Positions 23,401 to 34,154 of a DNA stretch of 64,000 bases are shown here, one piece after another. The DNA is taken from the NCBI RefSeq assembly GCF_910592395.1, contig NC_088319.1, positions 6,324,001-6,388,000 of the forward strand. The letters are read 5' to 3'. The translations under genes and the position numbers were made by a program. How positions within the stretch are numbered: the first letter of the stretch is position 1; the number at the start of each line of letters is the position of its first letter. The DNA is from Lineus longissimus (Eukaryota; Nemertea; Pilidiophora; Heteronemertea; Lineidae). The notes beneath the pieces were generated by a model. The model had not been told where the DNA came from. It was given only the letters and a program-made list of their open reading frames with translations, and ran no database searches.

Positions 23401-23940
23401 AAACGGGGAAATAGACATTGAGACCAATGTACTTTCAAGATTATTGCATTATTAATGGAACCAGACCGTTGACATATTGTCACACCCCATGATATTGACG
23501 AAATCGTCGTCGAAACGGGCAGCCCCGGACCGATCATGTTGGTGCGCTTGAAACTACGGAAAAGTTAGCAGACGGAAAATCTTTTGCGGAATTTTGCCAG
23601 TTCAAAGCACGATTTCTTCGCGGAAAGAGAAAAATGATCTCTGGCAGCGATGCAGATTGTTGTTTAATGCATTTCGATTCGCCCCAGGGTATCGTCACAC
23701 TTTGATTCGGCCCTGTTTTGACGAAATCTTCAACCGAACAGCGGCTTCTCCGCGTAAACATCGCAGCGTCCCGCTGAATTGTTTGGAAAAAGAAAATCTC
23801 TCCCCAGGTAAATTGCTGTGCATTAGCGTATACGATTCGCGTGCAAAAATGTCACCTGGGTGCAGAGGTTTTCTGGTTCCGGTCAAGCGGGTCAAGTTTT
23901 TTTCGTTGACGGTATACACGCACACATTCGACCCTTAACC
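23401..23940. other. CpG-containing stretch, no defined gene
   Basis: Many CG dinucleotides and several short frames (plus 23594..23938; minus 23534..23761), none with a recognised domain. A donor-like CCAG|GTAAAT lies at about 23815. Confidence 0.3.
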
Positions 23941-24084
23941 ATAAAGCTCGCTTAAGAGCTCCCTATTACGAACTATCAATGCAGCGCAGGGCAGCCATCG
24001 TGTTCTCATGCGTAGTGGCGATGCGATAGCCATCCGCGGCACTGCTTTTCAAGATGGTGGCAATTGCCCAGTGCTAGAGGCATT

Positions 24085-24510
24085 AAGGAAAATTGAGAGC
24101 AGGCCCCTAATGAATGAACTCTCAACGATATCGATATATTTTCGTAATTCCAGCACAACTGTTCAACAATGAACGTCCACCGACAATCCCACTTAACGAA
24201 TATTAATATCAATTCATATCATGTATCTTAAAACGCTTTTATTTCATTTTAAAAAGAGTTATCGAGTGAACGATGACCTCCTACCGTACCCTCGAAATAA
24301 ACAGCCAAAATGACCACAAAAACACCTTTTTAGAAAAAAACAGCGATTTTTACGAAATAAATGTCATCAGAGACGAAACTAGACACTAATTTAGCTAGGT
24401 ATGCACAGTAATAGTACCTGAAGTGATCGATTTCAAGGAGAAAATACACTGAAAACAACTTTTCAGGAACAGAAATAAGATCACATTGTGAATAACAAAT
24501 GCGTTTTTCC
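24085..24510 (+). repeat. Dispersed repeat R3, copy 1
   Basis: Diverged match to 63190..63612, sharing 'ctctcaac', 'gatatattttcgt', 'aatgaccacaaaaacac', 'atttcaaggagaaaat' and 'aaggatcacattgtga'-type words in the same order. No coding capacity seen. Confidence 0.65.
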
Positions 24511-24930
24511 TGCTTAAAACCACACTGACGACTACGTTATATTTGTCTACTGCCCATATGTGTAGCATCAAAATGAATCACAAACTAGAACTAGCTCTAT
24601 TTAGCTCTATTTGCGTGAAGAATTTGGGTGAGCGATATTCTGCAACCTAGCGGCCAATGATTAAACTACTTTCGTGTTCATGGTCACGTGACTTAAACAA
24701 AAAAATCGAACGCACACGCCCAAAAAAGGCACTTTAAGAAAAACAAATACGTTTTTCCTGCTTAAAACCACACTGATGACAAAGTTATATTGGTCTACTG
24801 CGCAAATCTGAAGTATCAAAATGAATCACAAACTAGAACTAGCTCTATTTAGCTATAGTAGCGTGAAAAATTCGGGTGAGCGACATTCTGCACCCTAGCA
24901 GCCAATAATTAAACTACTTTAAGCCGTCTG
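24503..24930 (+). repeat. ~242-bp tandem duplication
   Basis: 'cgtttttcctgcttaaaacc' starts at about 24509 and 24751, and both units run through 'cacaaactagaactagctct' to 'attaaactactt'. The unit includes the R2 words at 24680..24745. Confidence 0.75.
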
Positions 24931-25213
24931 CTCCAATCGTCACCGAACGAAGACACATCCACATCGCATTCAATTAAATTTCTCGTTTTACAACTTTTCG
25001 AAGTATTTTCAAAGTGGTAAAGGTATCTTGCTAATAATTACAATCATACAGAACATATATGTCCTAAAATTTCTGCAAACAAATTCATCTGAAAGTAGTA
25101 AAAGTGAGTATTAGTAAAACGCAGTCACAACCATTCAATTCAATCATTCTCTTCACCAGTCCAGTCACACCCAGCCTGCACTGCCCATCCTGAACAAACA
25201 TCATTAAGTTAAA

Positions 25214-25500
25214 ATGGCAAAATCAGTGACTTCAGATCACAGTTATGCAGCTGCAGTCAAGAAAGGCAGAATTCCCCAGAAAATGGATGTGTATGTCAAA
25301 ACTGAAGTGTACAAAAATGTACCCATATTAAAGAAAATATGCAGAAGGGAGTCCAACCCATTCCAATCAGACAACAAACCTGAACAGAAGGAGCAAGCCT
25401 GCTCCCCTTTTCATCCCGAACCCAGTAATGCAGCTGTTGTCAAGAAAGGCAGAATTGCTCAGTTTCCCCAGAACTCGGATGTGTATGTTCAAACTGATAG
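25214..25500 (+). CDS. Short ORF with internal repeat, hypothetical
   Basis: ATG 25214 (aaaATGGCA) opens a frame coding 'MAKSVTSDHSYAAAVKKGRI' with a related second block 'NAAVVKKGRIAQF' about 60 residues on; each is followed by a 'DVYVKTE' or 'DVYVQTD' motif, so the protein has a duplicated ~20-residue unit. At about 25503 the frame runs into a module-family repeat and the rest is repeat translation, so the natural C-terminus is lost or lies past a splice site. Lys-rich and Ser/Ala-rich, no domain recognised. Could be a LINE ORF1 N-terminus or a host gene fragment. Confidence 0.35.
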
Positions 25501-25502
25501 TG

Positions 25503-25795
25503 AAGTTCAGTGTCAGAGGTCACCTGACCTGGGGGGGGGGGGGTCCTGTGTACAAAGTTTCAAGTACTTAGCTCTATCGGTTACGAAACGTGCCACTATT
25601 TAAGAAACAAAATACAGACGACTACCGAGGACGGACACTGCGGTATTGTAAAGACTCCCCCACAGTTAGCCAAAGAGGGAAACCCTCATAGGCCTACCTA
25701 CTGAACGTGTTGGGTATGACAATAAAAACCTGGGTATCATGTGATGACATACCCACTATAAAAAAATTCGTCACTATTGCTACATATTTTCAAGA
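25503..25795 (-). repeat. Module-family repeat fragment
   Basis: Matches 11115..11390 nearly end to end, including the 'cactgcggtattgt' tail and 'catattttcaagatg' end. A run of about 12 G sits at 25534..25545. Confidence 0.75.
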
Positions 25796-26961
25796 TGGCT
25801 ACCTAGACACCAAAAATGGGTTAGATTGCAAAGAAACCAGTAGGTGTAATGCCCTCAGCTAACATCACACCAAGTTTCAGTCAAATAGCAGTTTCATATT
25901 TTCTCCCGTGGACAGGTTGACAGATCTTCTGGACTGAGGGATGGACGTGAGAGACGCCACTCAAAAAGTTATTCTACAGGCGCAGGCACAGTTGACTTTC
26001 GTCCGATCACAGCTGACAAATTTATTTCTAAATCATAATTTAAGTGATGCATAGATGGGAAATAATACAGCCACGCAGAAACAAATCGAGGGGAATAATA
26101 CATGCATTATTCAGCGTTGAATTGCCGCAGTCTACATTGCAGACAAATTTTCAATGATGATGTCTCAGATTCTGCTAGTGCAAGAGGATATCTTTGCGGG
26201 AAAGATAAGACAACAATTCTCATCACATGGAAAATTACTCACATCTTGGGGACCTGTGCACAAATCAACCTTGGTTATCCGAGGGTTGATTCATACTTGA
26301 ATTCAGAGTGCTTGTCATTGAAGCAACCAAAGTGCCCTTTGAGTTTTTTGCTGCCTGCTACTATTGAAAACATGCAACAAAACGCTCCCCATCCATGCCT
26401 CCAAGCAAATGTGAGATTATGTTGCTAATAGTTCGTACGCTTTAATATAGAATTACAGAGTATCAGGTTAATATACCAATTAAATGATCATCGATCCGAG
26501 ATCACTGTTGGCAGGTTTCAAGCAAGTCTAAAAGGAAGTCTACATCACAGCTCCAGACAAACAGTTTGTCAGGAATCTCCCAACGCCCAGAAAAATGTTT
26601 CAGAATGCCAACAGTACTGTAACTGAAAACGTATCAAAACAGGAGTCAACACCTTGTAAATGCAACGCAGTTTCAGAAATGGCTGTGACTATTTTGGTAC
26701 ACCACCACCCATTGGCTGTCAACCCATTACATGAATCTTCAGGCCTCCGTTTATTGTGTCTCGGTGGCAGTTGATGAAACAGCAAGTTCTCTGGACATTG
26801 AATTGCCTGCCTCGGGAGCATGACCTCATTACTGCAACGAATTTGAGGCCTATGGCGATTATATTGATTACCTTTCTAATAAGAAGGGACAGCGGCACTT
26901 ACTATCAAAACGGACAACTTTAATTCAAAACACGTGTGTTTAGATTGCAGTACTATCAACT
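25796..26961. other. 5' flank of GPCR B, no separate gene seen
   Basis: Open frames at 26102..26428 and 26600..26821 show no family resemblance. An acceptor-like tract (gtgtttagattgcag, ending about 26949) just before the receptor start suggests a 5' UTR intron, and a CACGTG E-box lies at about 26931. Confidence 0.4.
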
Positions 26962-27999
26962 ATGACAGAAGCACTGCAATCAGTTTTGACGAAAAAACAA
27001 CAAGGTGAGTACTATTCCCTTGAGACATTAATGGATCGAGGTCACTGGGAGGCATTCATAGCTTTTGCTTTTGTCGCATACGTTGGCCCAGTCATCATCG
27101 CAATGGGAACTATCTTTAACATCGCAACCGTCACGGTTGTCTCCAGTGGAAGAATCGGGCACGTTTCTACACGTATCTTGCTGATAGTCCTATCCCTGAG
27201 TGACTTGTTAGTACTTTACGTAGGATGTCTTGATCAGGTGCTCTCCCAGGCCTACGACATCAGATTACGGAGAATCTCAGATGCTATGTGCAAAGTCAGT
27301 ATTTTTCTGATGGAGTTCACACTGATGGTCTCATCATGGAGCGTCCTCCTACTAACACTTGAGCGCTGCATTTGTGTCACATTCCCGTTAAAGGCACAGT
27401 TCATCTGTTCAAAGAGGCGCACATACTTTGTCGTGGTGGGGGTGTTTATTTTACTCTTTGCTCTTAACAGTCACTGCCTCATCTTCATGAAAGTTGGCAT
27501 CTACCCTGGTGAAGGAGTCTGGTGTGATGCAGGCAGAGCTGATGCGCCTTATTTTACATTTTATTACACAGCATGGGGCATTATACGTGTCGTCATGTAT
27601 GCAGCTATACCTTTCATTGTCATAACAATATGCAATGTCTTCATAATGTTTAAGCTATTAAGAAACATGAGACGGAGAATGAAGATGCAGAATACCCAAG
27701 CTCAAAAAGATCTTACAGGGATAACATTCATGCTGGTTGTGGTCAGTGTCGTGTTTGTCATTCTTGCACTGCCCAACCAAGTTTTCTATGCAATTGAACC
27801 AATTTTCTTTCCAGATCTGAGTGAATCAGAGCAACAAGCCGCATTAGGTTTTCTTCTCGGCCAATCCTCTAGAACTATGACTTATAGCAACCATGCTATC
27901 AACTTCATCCTCTATTGCATAAGTGGGTCACAATTTCGTGCCGTTTTCTTTGATCAAATGAAGCAGTTACGATTGAAGCTGTTCTATCATGGTAATTGA
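26962..27999 (+). CDS. Class A (rhodopsin-family) GPCR B, intact single coding exon
   Basis: A 345-residue seven-helix receptor. TM1 is about 31-57 with N53; TM2 about 69-93 with D81; TM3 about 107-139 opening with C110 and closing with ERC (134-136) in place of DRY. TM4 is about 153-176; C188 in extracellular loop 2 can pair with C110. TM5 is about 206-231, followed by a basic loop 3 (RNMRRRMKMQ). TM6 is about 250-277 with P271; TM7 about 300-320 ends NFILYC rather than NPxxY, then a short basic tail. The start is ATG 26962; stop at 27997..27999; AATAAA at 28156..28161. Length is normal for a peptide-type receptor. Two decayed paralogues and a stray 3' UTR copy occur in the window. Related in style to GPCR A but diverged. 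Ligand unknown. Confidence 0.9.
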   Translation: MTEALQSVLTKKQQGEYYSLETLMDRGHWEAFIAFAFVAYVGPVIIAMGTIFNIATVTVVSSGRIGHVSTRILLIVLSLSDLLVLYVGCLDQVLSQAYDIRLRRISDAMCKVSIFLMEFTLMVSSWSVLLLTLERCICVTFPLKAQFICSKRRTYFVVVGVFILLFALNSHCLIFMKVGIYPGEGVWCDAGRADAPYFTFYYTAWGIIRVVMYAAIPFIVITICNVFIMFKLLRNMRRRMKMQNTQAQKDLTGITFMLVVVSVVFVILALPNQVFYAIEPIFFPDLSESEQQAALGFLLGQSSRTMTYSNHAINFILYCISGSQFRAVFFDQMKQLRLKLFYHGN

Positions 28000-28300
28000 C
28001 TATGGCAAGTGATAAACTATGATGACATGGCACCCGTTCATCGTCTTTCAATTAATTTCAAAGTTGTTTACTATTATCATTCTGCACATCTACACACTAT
28101 TCACATGCATGTCAACAGTTCATTTATTTATGAAATGAAGACCTGTGAGGGTTGTAATAAAATTTGATTTATGATGATGATAATGATGGTATTGTATGTG
28201 TTAATACACTGCTTCTGATAATGTTAGATATTGCTCTTGATGTTACATCGTTTCCATGACTTAAAACTACTAGCATATACCCATGGAGCGGGCAAAGTTG
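28000..28300 (+). other. 3' UTR of GPCR B
   Basis: Defined by its copies: 8951..9278 and 41003..41120 match parts of it. Contains AATAAA at 28156..28161 and a short GAT tract. Confidence 0.7.
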
Positions 28301-28463
28301 AAATGTAATATACATTAGTTAAATGGGCACGATGATTGAGCTACATTAAATTTCTAACGTTACTGAAGTTTTATTAAAGGTTAAACACGAAATTAAAGAG
28401 GTTGAATAGCGCCTCCAGAAGCAAGCAACAGCGCCACCCGTAGCAGAAATAAGAACTGCTTAG

Positions 28464-28535
28464 TGACGTCATGGTTTCCATATACGGCATCTCATTTGCA
28501 TATTTTTACAACCTTATTTACTACGAGTTATAAAT
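28464..28535 (+). promoter_or_regulatory. Promoter-like cluster: CRE, octamer, TATA-like
   Basis: TGACGTCA (28464..28471), ATTTGCAT (28494..28501) and GTTATAAATA (about 28528..28537) occur in order within 75 bp. The octamer with TATA spacing recalls POU-factor promoters. The frame that follows (ATG 28536, 95 codons) or ATG 28711 could be the product; neither is recognised. Confidence 0.4.
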
Positions 28536-28823
28536 ATGCCAGTAGCACGTGGATCATGCCGGGCGGCGCTGTCAGGTGTTTCCACTATTGGTTACATAAT
28601 CGGCTACAAAGAGGCCAGTGTTCTTGTAAATGAAGTTAGCAATGATAGCGAAAGAATGTTAGTGTATGTTACGCAGTCAATAGCGATAGTAGTGAGTTGG
28701 AGAGAGGAGAAAATGGAAAATGGAGAGAATAGTAGTATGGATTTCGAGTCCCAAGAAGAAACTTTGCAAAGTTTTCATCAAACTGATAATCATATTCCTT
28801 CCTTCTCTGTCTCCAACAATTAA
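28536..28823 (+). CDS. Small hypothetical ORF
   Basis: 95 codons from ATG 28536, downstream of the CRE/octamer/TATA cluster. The N-terminal half is neutral and small-residue rich; the C-terminal half is acidic and Ser/Gln rich (MENGENSSMDFESQEETLQS). An internal ATG at 28711 (aaaATGG) would start just that acidic part. No domain is recognised and no splice partner was found. It may be the 5' end of a longer spliced gene or chance. Confidence 0.25.
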   Translation: MPVARGSCRAALSGVSTIGYIIGYKEASVLVNEVSNDSERMLVYVTQSIAIVVSWREEKMENGENSSMDFESQEETLQSFHQTDNHIPSFSVSNN

Positions 28824-29584
28824 AAGTTGCTGCAGTCAACCTGATACGTTTATCCGCGAGCTAATGGACGAGACGAGGCATTTTTCAAGCATCCGAATGG
28901 TACCTTACAGATCCGCAAGGGGCGCGTTACCGAAAATGTTGCAAAAATCAATAACGTGATCGTAAATATTGTCATATTTTTCAAGATGAGAGTATGTAAA
29001 TGATACACAAACGGTAAACCAATGAAAGGCCAGTATCTATTGAACCTTACAAGTGATTTGGGGGCCTTGAAACTCCTTATATTTATCAATGAAACCTTAT
29101 TCCCGCCTAAGGTTTTGACCGGGCCGTGCAAAACTCCCCTTTTTTTCCCGGGCAGTTTCCTTTAACTGCATTTAGGGACTTATTGCTGATGCTATCTACA
29201 TGCAACCCCCAATAGATTGATTGGAGTACGCTATTTTGCACAATGCATTGAGACCAGTGACAGCAGGTCCTGTTCCAAATAAGACCCTCACATATTAGGC
29301 ATATCACCTACCCACTCCCGTACCCAATGCCACTGTCGGACCAAAGCCAGGCGCATGGAGAGATGCAGAACGCAATTCAAACTGACAACATCAGTCAGTA
29401 AAGAATAAAACAAAGAGCAAGCGCTGGCCACTGTACATATTTTGTCCATCCTGGCATAACTGTTTATTGATACCCTGACTGCATGTTCCGGTAGGCCACT
29501 CTGCAGAATTTGCCTTATCACTCAGGTCAGTGTTTCTCGAATAGAACTAAAATAGAACAGGTTAATCATTAATCTCCCTGCTAA
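28824..29584. other. No gene seen
   Basis: Short frames on both strands without family resemblance or splice context. Confidence 0.35.
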
Positions 29585-29960
29585 TACCTAATGCTTTGCA
29601 TCACGTCAAATTTGATTAATTTTGAATTTCAAAGTCTTATGAAGGAAATGACAACAACTAGTCAATTGAAACACAATTAAAATTAGTTGTAATCATCACA
29701 ATCAGCAAGCAATCATTGAATGTATAGATGTCGGCAGGTAGGGAGTCATGTGTTCCAAATTTCAAGTTCATAGCTTTAGCAGTTAAGAAACGTGCCATAG
29801 TTACACTCAAACGGCTTTTTACGCCATTTGACCTCTGTGACCTTCAAAAGTAGGTGAAATCAGAAACCTGTAGGATATGTGATGTATCTTTGCTGGGAGT
29901 ACCTACTATAAAATATCATTGTGAGGAAGTCACCAATAAGCGAGATATTACACTTTTTTG
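29585..29960 (-). repeat. Module-family repeat matching 9283..9613
   Basis: Shares 'catcacgtcaaa', 'aatcatcacaatcagcaagc' and the module words 'aaacgtgccatagttacact' and 'acgccatttgacctctgtga' with the copy downstream of the decayed receptor. Confidence 0.65.
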
Positions 29961-29979
29961 TTTTAATAAATCCAGGCCC

Positions 29980-30299
29980 ACCGAAGACTCCCACGGCCCG
30001 GGGAGAAATACAAGACAGGGGTCGCTACTTCCAGAGCCGAGTGTTGCAGACGTCTTGAAGGAATTGAAATTAATGAATGCGAACGTGACAAAACAGATCG
30101 AGGATGTCAGAAATGACATAAAATGACTGAGGTCAAAGCCATTAAGGACGAGATGAAAGGGCTGCAGAAGTCGTATGGCAATCTACTGACAAATGCTGAT
30201 AGCTTGAAGAAGGAAAACGTCGTGTTAAGGAGAAAGATGGATTACATTGAGGGGCAGTCAAAACGAAACAACATAATCGTTCGAGGTATTGCTGAATAA
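29980..30299 (+). pseudogene. LINE ORF1-like remnant, cut by TCG element
   Basis: Two overlapping frames read as one coiled-coil protein: 'VADVLKELKLMNANVTKQIE' (frame closing at 30126), then ATG 30123 onward with 'MKGLQKSYGNLL' and 'RKMDYIEGQSKRNNIIVRGI'. The last motif (E-x-QS+RNN-x-x-+GI) is typical of the region following the coiled coil in LINE ORF1 proteins. The frame changes once near 30125. Homology stops at 30299, exactly where the TCG element begins. Confidence 0.65.
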
Positions 30300-31428
30300 A
30301 TGAAATGGTCAGGGCCATTGTGCTCACCTCATGTGGAGGAAAGATGGATAAAGAGCATGGTATTGTGTCATGTAGTGTTAGGTTTGATGTAGGTCCAAGC
30401 AATTACAATTTCCCCAAAATGGCCAATTTACAGTACATTCGAACTCTGTGACCTTGTAAAGTAGGTCTAATCAAAGAAGACCCGGGTGACACATTGAATG
30501 GTTGTTAGAATTAGATGTACCTATGATATAAAATTGGTGCCAATCGGGCAAGTCATTACTAGGAATAATGGCATTTTGAAGAATTTAGGATTTGGCCCCC
30601 TCCCTGGAGGCCAAACGGCAAATCAGATCGCACCAAACTTCGGTACCTGAGATCACCTGACCAAGGGGTACATGTGTACTTAATTTGTGATCAATAGTCA
30701 TTGCAGTTAAGAAACGTGCCATAGTTACGGCCTGACGGCGAATTTACGCCATTGGACCTCTGTGACCTTGACAAGAAGGTCAAATTAAAAACCTGTGTGA
30801 CATATACTGTATGGTGGTTAGATGTACCCATGATATCAAATTGGTGGCAATCGGGCAAGAAGTTAAGGAATAATCACATTTTTAAGGCTTTTGGATTTTG
30901 CTCCCTGGTGGTCAAGTGGTGAATCTTATTGGACCAAACTTCGGTCCCTGAGATCACCTGACTAAGGGGTAAATGTGTACCAAATTTGGTATCAATAGTC
31001 ATTGCAGTTTAGAAACGTGCCGTCGTTACATCCTAACGGCCAATTTACACCATTTGACCTCTGTGACCTTGAAAAGGAGGTCAAATCAAAAACCCGGAGG
31101 ATATATGATGCACCTTTGCTAGAAGTACCTACCATATTTTTTTCAAAATTTCCCGACTACTATTAAGGGAGATATTGCATATTTTCACTTTTAACGTTTG
31201 GCCCCCTGGTGGCCAAACCATGAAACGAATCGGACCGAAACTTGGTCTCCAATGTGTCATTACATAAGGGTACATGTGTACCAAGTTTCAACTCAATAGC
31301 TTTAACAGTTACGAAACGTGCCCTGCTAACGGACGACGGACGACGACGGACGACGACGACGACGACTACGACGACGGACGACGGACGCGACGGTATGGGA
31401 TAAGCTCACCTCTGCTAAGAGGTGAGCT
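30300..31428 (-). mobile_element. TCG-tract non-autonomous element, copy 3
   Basis: Inverted full-length copy: the hairpin end lies at 31404..31427, an interrupted CGA tract at about 31330..31385, the three modules in between, and the complement of the GAGGTGAGC end at 30322..30330. Its trinucleotide tract is broken by ACGG units, unlike copies 1 and 2, so it may be older or differently maintained. Confidence 0.75.
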
Positions 31429-31768
31429 AAAAAGGGCCATGTACGAAAGCCCAAACGACTCATTCAATATTCAAAATTAAAAATTCAAACCTGACTTCAA
31501 TAATGAACCGTTGATTTCAATATTGAAATCAGATATTTTCAAATAAGAAAACATCAACCATACATTAAAAAACGTACAAATACATTATTCTAGCGCACTG
31601 TTTTAAAGGCCGTTTTTTTTAACTTCTATCTCTTTTCTAAGTCATTATCTTAAAATGATATAACAAAATAACTTCATTACCATCGCCAATTTTTTACCTA
31701 AAAGTGTTTTTTGAAAAGCGTGCCCTCGAAAAAAACTTTCATTTCCGACTTCCCCGGGAATACACTGA
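31429..31768. other. Intergenic, TTCAATATTGAA words
   Basis: Contains an isolated palindrome tttcaatattgaaa (about 31514..31527), like the outer arms of the foldback element 1.1 kb downstream. No gene seen. Confidence 0.4.
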
Positions 31769-31776
31769 TGACGTCA
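31769..31776. promoter_or_regulatory. CRE palindrome TGACGTCA
   Basis: Lies 45 bp upstream of ATG 31821, in promoter position for the plus-strand frame. Confidence 0.5.
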
Positions 31777-31820
31777 CAAAAGGGAATCCTTGGGCGCTTC
31801 CCGCCAAAACATAATCAAAC

Positions 31821-32082
31821 ATGGCGGACTTTAACGAACTTTCATCTTCTTCTTCATTGTCATTGAACGTTTCCTCTGATGGGGATTTCTCTGATGTGGA
31901 AAGTGATGTGTCTGGCATCGCACCTGTTTTGGGAGCAGTCCCTTACATGTTCGAGCCTGAGTATGATAGACGGAAGATGATGAAGCTGCGGCCGACGCGG
32001 GCGACGGCGATGGAGCAACCTGCTCAAGATTTTCAGCCGTATTGGCAGATGAGGCGAGTGTTGCCGGGCTATTACCATTCGG
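31821..32082 (+). pseudogene. Acidic 'PYMFEPEY' protein, 5' exon with one frameshift
   Basis: ATG 31821 (aacATGG) opens a Ser/Asp-rich frame with 'DFSDVESDVSGIAP' and 'PYMFEPEY'. Just after the motif (about 31970) the original frame turns basic, while another frame continues an acidic run 'TEDDEAAADAGDGDGA' and 'ADEASVAGLLPFG'. A single missing base explains the switch. The exon ends at a good donor (TTCGG|GTAAAT, exon end 32082). The layout recalls invertebrate predicted proteins named 'P2X purinoceptor 7-like', which are not channels; that is from memory and tentative. Downstream exons not found. Convergent with the THAP frame. Confidence 0.45.
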
Positions 32083-32348
32083 GTAAATTGTTGGGATCTG
32101 AAAACTCTTTATATCTAGTTTGGAGACACATTTCATACTCCATGCCATATAGTTGTTGAAGCAAGTTTCCCTGAAATGTTCGCTGCAAATTCGCGAACTT
32201 GGTATCGGCCCCGGCCAGCCAGCTCGAGTTCGACTGACGAACCGTTTCCAAGCATTTGTGGAGGGCAGATCGTCGGGGAATTTGGAAGGCTCCTAACATT
32301 GGGCTCAGAAGCCTTGCCGCAACCGAAGACAGCGCATTCATTGACCAT
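32070..32348 (-). pseudogene. Decayed THAP zinc-finger domain
   Basis: From ATG 32348 on the minus strand: 'MVNECAVFGCGKASEPNV' gives the first Cys pair (C-x4-C). A frame change leads to 'FQIP', and a third frame gives 'AWKRFVSR' and 'ICSEHFRETCFNNYM' with the C-x2-H pair, then 'IPTIYP'. Order and spacing fit the THAP fold (C2CH, AVPTIF-type end). Two frame changes make it non-functional as read. THAP domains bind DNA and occur in host regulators and in P-element or ISL2EU-type transposases; nothing here separates these. A CRE (32421..32428) lies 73 bp upstream of the start. Confidence 0.65.
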
Positions 32349-32420
32349 TTTTATAGATTTTTCAACTTGAAATTGACGCCGCGGAGATCAGAGTGGCAGC
32401 CGTCCGACATTTTCCTTTAG

Positions 32421-32428
32421 TGACGTCA
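32421..32428. promoter_or_regulatory. CRE palindrome TGACGTCA
   Basis: In promoter position for the minus-strand THAP frame, followed by an acgcgcgtcacg run. Confidence 0.5.
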
Positions 32429-33483
32429 CGCGCGTCACGGGAGCACGATCTCATTTTACGAAGCGTTTTGGAAGAATGCTCTGCAGATGGCACTTCTAAG
32501 TCGGATTATTTCAAAACGGCTCATTGGATTGAAAAACGGATGACATTTTATTGTAAAGCATATAATCTTTATTAATTACGTACATCAAAATAATCAAACA
32601 TAATTGCCATTGGCCAATTCCTTTAATATTTGACCTCCCTCTTTAGTGTCTTGAATGATTTGTTAATTTATCTTTGTTGGATTACTGAATAAAGCAGGAT
32701 TTCAATATTGAACCACTGGCTTCAACATTAAATATTGAACCTTAAACTTCAGTATTGAACCCGAACTACAATATTGAACCGAACTTCAATTTGAACCACT
32801 GGCTTCAACATTGAATATTGAACCGAACTTCAATATTGAACCCCCGTGTATTCCACCACATTGTGTACATTGTCTTTTAATACTACGGCATTTAATACTA
32901 CAGCATGAAAAGGAGCACGATTATGGCATGATATAGGTATGTTGCAATATTCAATAAAAATAGTTTTCATGCAATATTGATTTTTGTTCATTCATCGTTT
33001 CATTTTTGATGCAATGTTACACTTTTTTATGCAATGTTAAAATTTCCATTCAATGTGTGTTTATATTTGATGCAATGTTACATTTCTTTATGCAATGTTT
33101 ACTCGATAATTGTTCATTCAATGTTTCATATTTGATGCTATGTTTCACTTTTTTCATTCAATATTCAAATTTTCATTTGATAATTGCCCTGATAATTGTT
33201 CATTCATCGTTTTATTTTTGATGCAATGTTACACTTTTTTTCATGCAATGTTCAAATTTTCATTCGATAATATGCATTCAAAGTTTCATATTTGATGCAA
33301 TGTTTTCAATTTTCTTCATGCAATTACGATTAAATTTTCATGCAATATTTGGCAATTATTCATTCAATGTTGGCGCAACCTTTTTCTTTCAATAATCTGT
33401 GAAAATATTTATGCGAAAACTGCATTGTGGGTAATCTTAGAAACGAAAACGCTGATTGGCTAATCTCGTGTAGTGGAATAGGA

Positions 33484-33987
33484 GCGATATACTGTAATAA
33501 CTGATTGGATTCTGTTAGAAAATGCAGGTTTTGATGATGTTTACCTTGGTCATGTTGGTTGTCTGCTAAAGAGCAAACATCTTGGATAATGCAATGTGGT
33601 ATTTGCCTAGCGACCTTAGCAACCAATCAGAAGCCAGTTTACAATATTATAATTAGATTGGTGATGTCATTACCCAAATATGGTATTTGTCAACAATCAA
33701 ACATGTGGGTTTGTTGTGATTTGTGACTTGAGTCATTTCAAGGATTCAGAGTCCAGGTGTGAAGAGAACAAGTTGTGTTTTTATCTAAGAGCTGTGTTCT
33801 TTCAGTTATTTTCATAAGGATTACAATACCACTAGCACATTGTACACAACTTTTTCCAATGTCGTTTGATACGAGCTTGGAGGGAGGCTATCACGACAAT
33901 CACAACTATATGGTTTGGTCTCATTCATATACAGCCATTGACATTGACATTGATGTAAACAATGGAGCTTTTGCTACGTCTGTCTTA
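33484..33987. promoter_or_regulatory. Foldback core with CCAAT and X-box-like words
   Basis: ATTGG/CCAAT boxes occur at about 33502, 33610..33635 and 33657, plus one in each arm border (gctgattggct at 33452 and its mirror). An RFX X-box-like 'gcgaccttagcaac' (about 33609..33622) abuts 'caatcag', giving an X-box/Y-box arrangement. Possible bidirectional promoter. No substantial coding frame. Confidence 0.3.
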
Positions 33988-34154
33988 TTCCCCGTCACGA
34001 GATTAGCCAATCAGCGTCCGCGTTTCTAATATTACCCACAATGCAGTTTTCGCATAAATATTTTCGCAAAATATTGAATGAAAAAGTTTCCACCAACATC
34101 ATGACATTGAATGAATAATTGCCAAATATTACATGATCATTTTATGAAATTTAG

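Noticed and set aside
31821-32159. Reading the plus-strand 112-codon frame as one intact protein
   Set aside because: After the FEPEY motif its composition changes abruptly, while another frame continues an acidic run to a donor site; a frameshift is the better explanation.
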